64,000 bases of DNA from Chitinimonas arctica. Its GTDB lineage: Bacteria > Pseudomonadota > Gammaproteobacteria > Burkholderiales > Chitinimonadaceae. Under the pieces are notes generated by a model, which was not told where the DNA came from, did not search any database, and saw nothing but the letters and a program-made list of their open reading frames with translations. The position numbers were made by a program, and so were the translations under genes. Of the stretch, positions 39,698 to 47,565 are shown in pieces (the stretch's first letter is position 1; the number at the start of each line of letters is the position of its first letter). Location of the stretch: the NCBI RefSeq assembly GCF_007431345.1, contig NZ_CP041730.1, positions 1,860,001 through 1,924,000 of the forward strand, read 5' to 3'.

Positions 39698-40153
39698 TCA
39701 TCCCTCAGCTGCCAAAATGCTGGAACTCAACTCTTCAAGACCTTCGAGAGCGGGAGCCGTCGGTGAATTCAGCGGTACGCTATTGAACACATCCCTGAGC
39801 TCCGCCTGGGCTTTTTCCAGTTCCTTTGCCGCGACAGAAAAATCCTCAAGTGCTGCGGCATATAACCCGGCACTTGCTGCGATCGATCCTGCTCCCCAAA
39901 TATCATCGACAGCCATACGTTCCCACTCGGCACCCGTATCTTTTATCTCCTCGATTACCTCATCTAAATTCATTCCCTTACAAAAAATATTACGGATATA
40001 GGAGAGCATGGAAGACAAGTAGTCAGCAAAACTTCTCTCATTGACATTCCCTTCTTCCCCGCGTTCGAATTCATGACCTCGGATTGTTTGCCCACCATTT
40101 TCAGTCGCTTGAAAAAAACTTGTGGAATGCGACAAAGACGGATCTATTTTCAT
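39698..40153 (-). CDS. Unknown protein downstream of the T6SS effector, candidate immunity protein
   Basis: Not recognised. The 151 residues have no signal peptide and no membrane segment, and look soluble, acidic and mostly helical: FADYLSSMLSYIRNIF in the middle and an AAALEDFSVAAKELEKAQAEL coiled-coil-like stretch before the C-terminus. Base composition is visibly AT-richer than the flanking core genes. It is the last same-strand gene after vgrG-DUF2169-PAAR effector, the usual site of an immunity gene. But a cytoplasmic protein would not protect against a peptidoglycan hydrolase, so this is uncertain. A sigma-54-like motif lies upstream. Confidence 0.6.
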   Translation of the reverse strand: MKIDPSLSHSTSFFQATENGGQTIRGHEFERGEEGNVNERSFADYLSSMLSYIRNIFCKGMNLDEVIEEIKDTGAEWERMAVDDIWGAGSIAASAGLYAAALEDFSVAAKELEKAQAELRDVFNSVPLNSPTAPALEGLEELSSSILAAEG

Positions 40154-40193
40154 TACGAAACCCTATACTAGTTATATAAAATACATCAATCTA

Positions 40194-40210
40194 TACAATA
40201 CCAGTGCCAA
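40194..40210 (-). promoter_or_regulatory. Possible sigma-54 promoter of the unknown island gene
   Basis: On the minus strand TTGGCACTGGTATTGTA matches the sigma-54 consensus TTGGCAC-N5-TTGCW with one deviation (GT for GC at -12), and correct 10-base spacing after GG. It is 41 bases before the ATG at 40153. An overlapping sigma-70-like pair (TTGTAT/TATAAC, 16-base spacing) is an alternative. The whole 204-base gap is AT-rich. Confidence 0.35.
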
Positions 40211-40357
40211 CTTATCGAAGATTGACTAGCTTCATTTTGTGAATTTGTCCGTTTTTGTCGATACTTGAACTACGCCCCTGTCATCATGCCTTCGCCGAGC
40301 GGACGCAGATCAATCATCGGCGATGAGGCACATCAGCAGGGGTCTTCCAATATTTCC

Positions 40358-42124
40358 CTATCGATGGATCGCCAAAACATCCGAAAGCTCCCGCCGATAT
40401 CGATCAAGCAAGGTCCCGCGAGTGCGTTCGGTCAGACCACTCAACCCTGCCACATAATTACCACGTGCAAGGTAGAGCGCACTCACCTGTTGCTCAGCGC
40501 CTGGATTGCCAGGCAAGCTGGCAATCGCGGCAGCCATGATCTTCCTGTTCCCAACGGGACTATGATTGACGGACTGACTGAAGATTGCTTCTCGGACCCT
40601 ATTATCTTCCATATCAAATCCAATTTTTCGTGCTCGATTAGCCAAGGGCTCGTAGTGTGTACGCGCAATGAACGCGTATTGAGCCGAATCGAATTCACTC
40701 CCACTGCTTTCAACAACCGAGCGATACGCATCATTGAAGGCTTCTGTCCCAGCTTCCAAGCCCTCGAAATGCTGGCGGAAGTTCGCGTTTTCCGGGCTAC
40801 TCAAAAATTGAGTCAGCGTGCCGCTATTCTTGGAAAGTTGGTATGCCCCATACGAAACCCCGCCGGGATCACCTGCGCCGTTAGAGATCGTTGCAACGCC
40901 ACCAGTCCCGCTTTCATACTTTCTGGCTATGAAACCCACGCACGGGTTTTCGTGCCGTGCCTCTTGCTGCTCGGGTTCAGTATTATTTTTAATACTTATC
41001 TTTGCGGGCGCGGCCATGACATGCACCCCACCCTTTTTCCCGCTATTCTCTTTTTCGTTTTTATCGCGTGCGGATGGCAATCCCGTTTTCGCCTCACTCG
41101 CTTTGGCGGGCGCTGATTCTTTTCTTGCAAGCAGCTTCTCGGCTTTCCCCTGCAACCAGATCCCCAAGGCATGCAACCCCATCCGTACCGGTGGATCGCG
41201 CTTCCACAACTGGCTGAGCGGCACAATCAAGACACCGCCCAGATCCAGGGCTGCTTCACCTATCGTGGCGGCCGTGATATTACCCAGGCGGATTTTCTCG
41301 GCCAGTATCTGCGCGTTCAATTGGGCGAGTAGCAGGGTCCGTGGCAGTTCCGCCAGCAAAAGCAGCGGCAACCTGGACTCGGTCTTGGCCACTTCATAAG
41401 CCAGCCCGCCGGCGGCAAGCATCACGTCCTTGCCCAAACCCAATGCCCCCCGCGCCATTTCACTGGCGCTTTCGATCATCGTATCCGGCTCGCCCTTGAT
41501 TTTGGCGATAAGTGTGTCCAGATAGGCATTGGTCTTGTTGAAGTCGAGAAGACCATCCAACGCGCTTACCTCCACCTTGCCGGAAGCAACTTGAGACCGA
41601 AGGGCGCGTAAGGCATCCAGCTTGTCGCTGCTGCGCTGGCCGGCTGGCGCATCGGGATTGTTCGGCTGGCTGGGCGTCCGCGCCAGGGGCTTCTGTTCCG
41701 TATAGAGCATCCCCATCGCGCCGCCCTTGCCTGCCGCATCGCAATTGATCAGACAACGGCTACCGTGGCGGGCGACAGGGCGGCCATTGACCTTTACCGT
41801 CGGATGGCCGTCCAGAATTTTGACGTAACCATCTTCAAGCGATGTGTCGGAGACGATATGCCGGCCGCCATTGCCCTGTGTCCCTTTGAATATATCCCCC
41901 TCGCGATAGACCGGCCGGCCATGCACCTTGACGTTGGGTGACGCTTGAATCGGCTGACCCAGGCTTGCCACGCTATCGAAAGCGACCCTGCGTTCGCCGA
42001 CCCAGCACCAGTCGGGCTCGCAAGCGATGGCGATCCAGCCGTCGTCGGCCTGGGCAATATGGCGGGTTTCGCCTGACTGTTCACCGGCCCCGCCGGTAGC
42101 GCCGCCTTCATTGGGCGCACTCAT
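40358..42124 (-). CDS. PAAR-like (DUF4150) T6SS effector with C-terminal lysozyme-like domain
   Basis: Predicted specialised effector mounted on the VgrG spike. Of 588 residues, about 40-165 form a PAAR-like domain (NVKVHGRPVYREGDIF, HPTVKVNGRPVARHGSRCLI). The middle (about 215-320) is hydrophobic, with LAAGGLAYEV and LPLLLLAELPRTLLLAQ, resembling effector transmembrane regions. A lysine-rich linker follows. The C-terminal 195 residues have GFIARKYESG, with a candidate catalytic Glu, and GAGDPGGVSYGAYQLS, a pattern shared with peptidoglycan-hydrolase-type VgrG extensions. It overlaps the DUF2169 gene by 4 bases. Composition becomes AT-richer towards the 3' end, suggesting a swapped-in toxin domain. 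Confidence 0.75.
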   Translation of the reverse strand: MSAPNEGGATGGAGEQSGETRHIAQADDGWIAIACEPDWCWVGERRVAFDSVASLGQPIQASPNVKVHGRPVYREGDIFKGTQGNGGRHIVSDTSLEDGYVKILDGHPTVKVNGRPVARHGSRCLINCDAAGKGGAMGMLYTEQKPLARTPSQPNNPDAPAGQRSSDKLDALRALRSQVASGKVEVSALDGLLDFNKTNAYLDTLIAKIKGEPDTMIESASEMARGALGLGKDVMLAAGGLAYEVAKTESRLPLLLLAELPRTLLLAQLNAQILAEKIRLGNITAATIGEAALDLGGVLIVPLSQLWKRDPPVRMGLHALGIWLQGKAEKLLARKESAPAKASEAKTGLPSARDKNEKENSGKKGGVHVMAAPAKISIKNNTEPEQQEARHENPCVGFIARKYESGTGGVATISNGAGDPGGVSYGAYQLSKNSGTLTQFLSSPENANFRQHFEGLEAGTEAFNDAYRSVVESSGSEFDSAQYAFIARTHYEPLANRARKIGFDMEDNRVREAIFSQSVNHSPVGNRKIMAAAIASLPGNPGAEQQVSALYLARGNYVAGLSGLTERTRGTLLDRYRRELSDVLAIHR

Positions 42125-43199
42125 TGCGATATCGCCAGTTTGGTGAGACCGATACTCAGTTCGCGCACCGGATCGTGGCGATCGAAATGGGCTCGCCAGA
42201 CCAGGGTGAGCCGACGACTATCCAGCTCGATACGCACCGTGTCGAGCGAGGGCAGGCACACCTTGCTGATATTGCCGTCGGTTTCGATGACAACGACGAC
42301 CTGCCAGCCTGGTAGTCGCATTTCCGTTCGCTCTGGCAGCAAGCCCTGCAGGACGATGTGCTCATCCCCGCGCAGAAAGGGTGAAGCAATCAGATCCGGA
42401 TGCGCGCATTGGAAAAAATGGGCATCGATCCCGCCTATCGAGTGACCGCCGTGACTGGCGTGCGCGGCAATATAGTCGGTACGCGGCCGCCACCAACGGG
42501 CCAGGGGCCCAAGCCTTGCGTGGCGACGGCTTGATCGGGCTGGTGGACGGCCATGTCGGCCGCCTCGATCTGTGGTGCAGGCATCTCCTGCAGATTGGCC
42601 GCTATAGACTGGACATAGCGGCGCAGCGGCTTGCGCAGGGATGCCAGCGTGGCTGGACCGGGTAGCCAAGCCAAGCCAGCGGGATTGCCGGGGTAGCCGA
42701 TTACCTCGGCCTGATCGTCCACCTGTAGCTCGGCGGGAATATCGATGCAGCCACCATAGGCCAGGCGGTAATCCAGCATCAGCGAGTGGATGACTTCGGT
42801 GCCGTCGAGACGCCAGCCGGGCCAGCGCCGCCGGAACTGGCGTGGGCCATGCAGGCGTAACAGTTTTCGGACTGGGCCAATGCGGACGCCCGCCACCCAG
42901 GCATCGCTAAGCCGCCCATCGGGGACATGGGCATGGCCCTGGACAAGAATATCGGTAGCCGGCTTGTACGGTACCAGATCGCTGTCGCGGACCATGACCG
43001 CGCGATGCAATTTTGTACCCACCACGCCGGCAAATTCATCATGCAGCGCGCAGGCTTCCTGCTCGGCCGCCAATGGCACGGGCTGGCCATCGGCGCTCAG
43101 GTCAAACGTACCGCTGACGACCAGTACATCGAGTAATTCACCCGCCGGCCCCGCTTTTTCGAACCAATAATGCGATAGACCACTGGCGTTCACTACCAT
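42121..43199 (-). pseudogene. DUF2169-family T6SS adaptor, frameshifted
   Basis: DUF2169 proteins accompany PAAR effectors and probably help load them on VgrG. The first frame (from ATG 43199, MVVNASGLSHYWFEKAG) carries the N-terminal two thirds through VATQGLGP, then goes out of frame. The rest continues one frame over as LARWWRPRTDYIAAHAS to a stop at 42121. One missing base in the G4C3 run at 42504-42510 explains it; with it restored there is a 359-residue protein of family length. The gene lies 44 bases after vgrG and overlaps the effector gene. Real mutation or sequencing error cannot be separated here. Confidence 0.8.
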
Positions 43200-43243
43200 G
43201 GCGAGAGCCTCCGAGCAGCTTGCCTGCAGCGCAATCCTTCAAA

Positions 43244-45613
43244 CTACGCCTTCAAGAACTCAACCGGAGCTGGCGCGGCTGCGGATGGCGGTACGGGCGG
43301 CGGCGCGGCCGTCGTGTTCAGCAGCACATCGTCCGGACCGTCGATATGGATCGTGCTACTGGCGGCAAGATGGATCGTCTTGCTTTCCAGCCGTATATCC
43401 TCGTTGGTCATGACCAGCCGAGATTTGCCGCAGACCAATTCGATCTTTTCACCGGCATTGATCGTAAGGGTTTTACCGATGCGGTCATTGCGCGAGGCAC
43501 CCACCCGCGTATCCATCATCAACCCCACATTCAGGCTATAAGCCACCCCTACCGTTTCCATCCGGCTGAGCCCTACGTTTTGCATATAGCCCTTGGCAAT
43601 GGTTTCGGTCTTTACCTTGCCGACCCTGATGGACCAGTTCCTGGCTATCGTGTCCTGCTCGTTTTTGCCGACGGATTTCCGGCGCGACTCGGCAATATTG
43701 ATGGTCTGGTTCCGTCCAATACGCAGGGTTTCATCCTGCCCTACCTGACGGTCCCTATTTTCCCCGACCACCCACGTCTCATTCTTGCCAACCGATTCAC
43801 GCCGGTTGTCGCCTATGCTGACGGTCTCGTTCTTGCCCACGTCCTCGCTGCGGTTGTCGCCGATCGAGATGGTCTCGTTGTGGTCCACCCGCTCCTTGCG
43901 GTTGTTGTGCACCGTGATGGTTTCATCGTTGTCCACCGTCTCGGTCCGGTCGTGCTTCACCAGTACCGTCTCGTCGTGGTCCACCGTCTTCTTGCGGTCG
44001 TGCCCTACCCAGTGGCTCTCGTCGTTCTCGACTTCGATGCGCTGGTCCTTCTCGGCATGCAGCCACAGTTCTTCCGCGCCCTTCTTGTCTTCGAAGCGGA
44101 TCGCATTGGCGTGGTCGTACGCGCCACCCTGGGTCGAGCGGGTCAGGATGCCGGACTGGGTCTTGTTGGCCGGCAAGTCCCACGGCGGCATCTGGCCGGC
44201 GTTGTAGACCCGGCCGGTGATCAGCGGCTGGTCGGGATCCCCTTCCAGAAAGGACACCACCACCTCCTGGCCGATACGCGGCAGCGACATCGCCCCGAAA
44301 TTCTGCCCGGCCCACGGTTGCGAGGAACGGACCCAGCAGGAGCTGTGCTGGTTGCGGCCGCCACGGCGGTCCCAGTGGAACTGCACTTTGACGCGGCCGT
44401 ATTCGTCGCAGAAGATTTCTTCGCCCGCCGGACCCACCACCACCGCCGTCTGCGGACCCTGCACAAAGGGGCGCGGCGTGCTGCGGGCCGGCCGGAACGG
44501 CAGCGCGCTGGGCAGCGCATCGATCTGGCAGCTGGCGACCCATTCGCCTGCACCCGACTGGTAGGAAGCTTCCGCCCAGCTCAGATGCGCGCTGGTCACC
44601 AGGTATTCACGGTTCTGGTCGGCGCGCGGGTGGTCGAACAGGGTGAACAACGAACCGACCGGCAGGCCGCGCACGGTACCTTGGCCGGTGGCGGTTTCCT
44701 GGCGGGCCTGCGCTTCGTCCAGGCGAATGCGGGCGTAGTGCTCGCCCAGGCCCGGGTCGACGTATTCGCCCGGGTAGTCGAACACTTCGTGGTGCGCTTC
44801 GCCGTGGTTGCGGTCGATCTTGGACCGTACGGTCAGATCGGAGCGGGGCTTTTCGAAGTCGTAATCGGTCAGTACGAAGTTCACCGGCTGGACCGACTTG
44901 CTGTAATGCCAGTGTTCCAGATGCTCGCGGTCGGTGGTCATGCCGCCATCGCCGCCGCCCTGCTCGAACGGCACCTTGGCATAGCCGGGCGCCGGCTTGT
45001 GGGCGGACAGGGCATCGGCCAGGATCAGCGTGTGCGCGCCTTCGGCGTGTTCGAACCAGAAGTAGATGCCTTCCTGCTCGCACAGCCGCGCCACGAAGTT
45101 GTAGTCCGACTCGCGGTACTGCACGCAGTAATCGAATGGGACGTAGCTATGGCTGGTACGGACGACAAACTTGGCGTTGGCGTGGTCGGCAAGGACGGCG
45201 CGGATAATATCCAGAGCGTCCTGATGCTGGAACACCCGGCAATCGACGGTGCGCGACAGGAACCACAGCCAGGGCCGCAAGGTGGCCTCATAGCGGTAGT
45301 ACTCGCCCTCGCGGCCGGCCAGGCTGATCTCGCTGACATGGAGATTGAGATGCCGAACCTCGCCCTGGGCGATATCGGTGCTGATGGTGACGGGATGCCC
45401 GAGCACCTTGTCCAGGGCCAGGTCGGCACGGAGCGACAGCGCCACCAACCGGTATTGGCCCAGCTGGCCCAGCGCTTCGAAGCCGTCCAGGCTACGGAAG
45501 ATCAGCGCCTTCGGGTCCAGGGGTGTGGTAAGACGGAAGTTGCGGCGGGAAATCGATTGTGCGGCGACCAGTCTGGCGAGAGGGCTTCGTTCCAAGGACG
45601 TAAGAATCGACAT
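43244..45613 (-). CDS. vgrG: Type VI secretion system spike protein VgrG (TssI)
   Basis: Tip protein of the T6SS tube. The ATG at 45613 (MSILTSLERSPLARLVAAQ) with GGGAG 7 bases ahead gives 789 residues. The order is a gp27-like domain (about 20-390, with YRESDYNFVARLCEQEGIYF), a gp5 OB-fold (GRVKVQFHWDRRG and SCWVRSSQPWAGQNFG), then a long beta-needle made of short repeats, a DUF2345-like KIELVCGKSRLVM segment and a proline-rich tail. No effector domain is fused. No other T6SS structural gene is in the window, so this is an orphan vgrG island. Confidence 0.95.
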   Translation of the reverse strand: MSILTSLERSPLARLVAAQSISRRNFRLTTPLDPKALIFRSLDGFEALGQLGQYRLVALSLRADLALDKVLGHPVTISTDIAQGEVRHLNLHVSEISLAGREGEYYRYEATLRPWLWFLSRTVDCRVFQHQDALDIIRAVLADHANAKFVVRTSHSYVPFDYCVQYRESDYNFVARLCEQEGIYFWFEHAEGAHTLILADALSAHKPAPGYAKVPFEQGGGDGGMTTDREHLEHWHYSKSVQPVNFVLTDYDFEKPRSDLTVRSKIDRNHGEAHHEVFDYPGEYVDPGLGEHYARIRLDEAQARQETATGQGTVRGLPVGSLFTLFDHPRADQNREYLVTSAHLSWAEASYQSGAGEWVASCQIDALPSALPFRPARSTPRPFVQGPQTAVVVGPAGEEIFCDEYGRVKVQFHWDRRGGRNQHSSCWVRSSQPWAGQNFGAMSLPRIGQEVVVSFLEGDPDQPLITGRVYNAGQMPPWDLPANKTQSGILTRSTQGGAYDHANAIRFEDKKGAEELWLHAEKDQRIEVENDESHWVGHDRKKTVDHDETVLVKHDRTETVDNDETITVHNNRKERVDHNETISIGDNRSEDVGKNETVSIGDNRRESVGKNETWVVGENRDRQVGQDETLRIGRNQTINIAESRRKSVGKNEQDTIARNWSIRVGKVKTETIAKGYMQNVGLSRMETVGVAYSLNVGLMMDTRVGASRNDRIGKTLTINAGEKIELVCGKSRLVMTNEDIRLESKTIHLAASSTIHIDGPDDVLLNTTAAPPPVPPSAAAPAPVEFLKA
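43570..44010 (-). repeat. Tandem needle repeats inside vgrG
   Basis: About nine imperfect copies of a 16-residue unit (48 bases), itself two 8-residue halves, of the form VDHNETISIGDNRSED. Examples are VGKNETVSIGDNRRES and VDNDETITVHNNRKER. They build the beta-prism needle below the OB-fold. The DNA is repetitive enough to misassemble or recombine, but the frame is intact. Confidence 0.75.
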
Positions 45614-45805
45614 GACTTTACTCCCGAGGCAAATGGGAGTTGTCAGGCAGCGAGCGCATAGGCGGTCACCAGCGCGACCCAGATGATCCAACCGCCTTGC
45701 AGTGCTCGGCTTTGCTGGATTTTCCGGCAACGCTAGGGAAAGCCTCGACGATCCCGCTGTTCACTTTCTCGCGGGTCTTTGGGATTTGCGTCGACGAGCT
45801 GAAAT

Positions 45806-45832
45806 GCAAAAACCCAGCACAAGGCTGGGTTT
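45806..45832 (-). terminator. Terminator of tRNA-Leu
   Basis: On the minus strand an 8-bp stem (ACCCAGC arms plus one A-T pair) with a 5-base CTTGT loop is followed by TTTTTGCATTTC. It begins about 57 bases past the tRNA-Leu 3' end. The remaining 190 or so bases up to the vgrG start show no gene or tRNA-derived repeat. Confidence 0.8.
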
Positions 45833-45888
45833 CTGTTTTGGAAGGCCTGGATATCCGATTGCCGGAACCCACACCATCCTTGCTGTTT

Positions 45889-45975
45889 TGGTGCCCAAGA
45901 GAAGACTCGAACTTCCACGACCTTGCGATCGCTAGGACCTGAACCTAGTGCGTCTACCAATTCCGCCACCTGGGC
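45889..45975 (-). tRNA. tRNA-Leu (CAG)
   Basis: The 87 nucleotides have a long class II variable arm. The acceptor arms are GCCCAGG and CTTGGGC with one G-T pair, discriminator A and encoded CCA. The anticodon loop TTCAGGT has anticodon CAG, and the T-arm has GTTCGAGTC. It borders the T6SS island and could have served as an insertion site, but no duplicated 3' end was seen at the far side of the island. Confidence 0.96.
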
Positions 45976-46088
45976 TTCGAACCACATCGCGTCGTCAAGA
46001 CCGCAGTGCCGTCGAAAGATGCGCATAATAGCCCTAAATCAGCCGGAACGGAAGCCCGGAATCATCAGGATGCACTGATTTTTCGACA

Positions 46089-46115
46089 AGACCGCCACGA
46101 ATGGCGGTCTTTTTG
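46089..46115. terminator. Hairpin downstream of tolC
   Basis: An 8-bp stem (AGACCGCC/GGCGGTCT) with a 6-base loop, with TTTTT on the plus side and a weaker TTG on the minus side, 9 bases past the tolC stop. It most likely ends the tolC transcript; no plus-strand gene feeds into it. Confidence 0.55.
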
Positions 46116-46123
46116 CTATCGAA

Positions 46124-47473
46124 TCAATGAATTAATTGGGAATTGACGCTATCCAGATTTTTCTCGGCCAGCTCACCCACCGCGGCGGAAAGCTTCAGCT
46201 GATTCAGCAGATAGCCGTAGCGGGCCTGGGCCAGGTCACGCTTGGTCGAGAAATACTGCTGCTGCGCATTCAACAGATCCAGGGTGGTACGCACACCGAC
46301 TTCGCGTCCCAGCTTGGTCGAATCCAGCGAGCTTTGCGACGACACCAGGGCTTGTTCCAGCGCCTTGATCTGGGCCGCGCCCGATTGCACGCCCAGGAAA
46401 GCCTGCTTGGTATTCTGGGCGGCATCGCGGCGGGCAGCCTCCAGCTTGTGCTGGGCCTGCTCGCGCAGCGCGATGGACTCGCGCAGCTTGGAGCTGGTGT
46501 GGCCGCCGGTGAAGATCGGGATATTCAGCTGCACGCCGATGGCCGTGGAACGGGTCTTGTCGGTACCGCCGATGGCCGCCAGACCGCCACGGCTGTATTC
46601 GTCGCCGTACTTGGCCACCAGGTCCAGGGTGGGCTGGCGCAGCAGGCGGTATTTATCGATCTCGGCTTCGGCGATAGCCAGGGCGCCACGCTGGGCGTCG
46701 ATGGACAAGCTCTTCTGCTCCGCCATCTTGACCCATTCGTTCATGTCGGCAGGCATCGGCGGCGTTGCCACCATCTTCGGCGGCAAGGCCACCAGCTTGT
46801 CGGCGGGTACGCCGGTCAGCTGCAGGAAGGCGTTCTGCTTGACGGCCAGATCGTTCAAGGCGGCGATTTCGGCCGCGACGATACCGTCATACTTGGCCTG
46901 CGCCTCATGCGTATCGGTGATGGTCGCCACGCCCACCTCGAACTGCTTCTTGGCCTGGGCCAGCTGTTGCGACACCGCGTCCTTCTGGGCGCGAGCGAAT
47001 TCCAGGCTGTCTTGCGAGTACAGCACATCGAAATAGGCTTGCGCGACCCGCAGGATCAGATCCTGCTTGGCGGCGCTGAAGCTGACTTCGGCGAGACGGG
47101 CCTGCTCGCTGAGCTGGCTGGCGCCGGCACTGTATTCGGCACGGTAGATAGGCTGGCTGGCGCTGACGCTATAGCTGTATTGATTACCGCTACGCTTACC
47201 GTCGACCACGCCGGCGGCCGGATTGGATTCGCCGTAGGTCTTCTCGCTGCTGGCACGGTTGTAGCCGGCTTCGACCTGGACCTTGGGCAACCACAGGGCG
47301 GTCGCCTGGCTGGATTTTTCCTGGCCGGCGCGCAATTCGGCCTCGGCCGCGGCAAAGGTGGCGTCGTATTTCTTGGCTTCCTGATAGACCTGCATCAGGT
47401 CGGCTGCCACGGCGGATGTGCCGGTGGCCAGCAGGACTGCGGCGGTCAGGGCGCGGATTGCGTAGCGCTTCAT
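46124..47473 (-). CDS. tolC: TolC-family outer membrane efflux channel
   Basis: Outer-membrane/periplasmic duct of tripartite pumps and type I secretion. The ATG at 47473 (MKRYAIRALTAAVLLATG) has AGAGGA upstream and gives 449 residues with a signal peptide cleaved near AVAA. Two OEP repeats follow, with ATALWLPKVQVEAGYNRAS and LRESIALREQAQHKLEAARR. It lies 92 bases after the RND gene on the same strand, with a palindrome between them, so it may be co-expressed or separately controlled. Other TolC-like names are possible. Confidence 0.9.
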   Translation of the reverse strand: MKRYAIRALTAAVLLATGTSAVAADLMQVYQEAKKYDATFAAAEAELRAGQEKSSQATALWLPKVQVEAGYNRASSEKTYGESNPAAGVVDGKRSGNQYSYSVSASQPIYRAEYSAGASQLSEQARLAEVSFSAAKQDLILRVAQAYFDVLYSQDSLEFARAQKDAVSQQLAQAKKQFEVGVATITDTHEAQAKYDGIVAAEIAALNDLAVKQNAFLQLTGVPADKLVALPPKMVATPPMPADMNEWVKMAEQKSLSIDAQRGALAIAEAEIDKYRLLRQPTLDLVAKYGDEYSRGGLAAIGGTDKTRSTAIGVQLNIPIFTGGHTSSKLRESIALREQAQHKLEAARRDAAQNTKQAFLGVQSGAAQIKALEQALVSSQSSLDSTKLGREVGVRTTLDLLNAQQQYFSTKRDLAQARYGYLLNQLKLSAAVGELAEKNLDSVNSQLIH

Positions 47474-47507
47474 CGTTGATCCTCTGGATTGAACGAGTTG
47501 TTTAAAC

Positions 47508-47521
47508 ATACCGTTCGGTAT
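47508..47521. promoter_or_regulatory. Palindrome ahead of tolC, possible regulator site
   Basis: ATACCGTTCGGTAT is a 6-bp perfect inverted repeat with a 2-base centre, 35 bases before the tolC ATG. It overlaps a possible minus-strand -10 (TAGAAT, complement of 47520-47525). Such elements are typical TetR-family operators. The half-sites do not match the candidate operator in front of tetR, so the regulator is unknown. Confidence 0.35.
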
Positions 47522-47565
47522 TCTACTAGGGTTAATTGCTGAATAATAAGTCATTTCCGGGGCCG

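Noticed and set aside
40265..41116. Plus-strand open frame antisense to the effector C-terminus
   Set aside because: No Shine-Dalgarno and no family motif; the minus-strand frame carries clear PAAR-like and lysozyme-like motifs.
45889..45975. tRNA-Leu as an attachment site for the T6SS island
   Set aside because: No copy of the tRNA 3' end was found near 39.6-40.3 kb and there is no integrase gene in the window.
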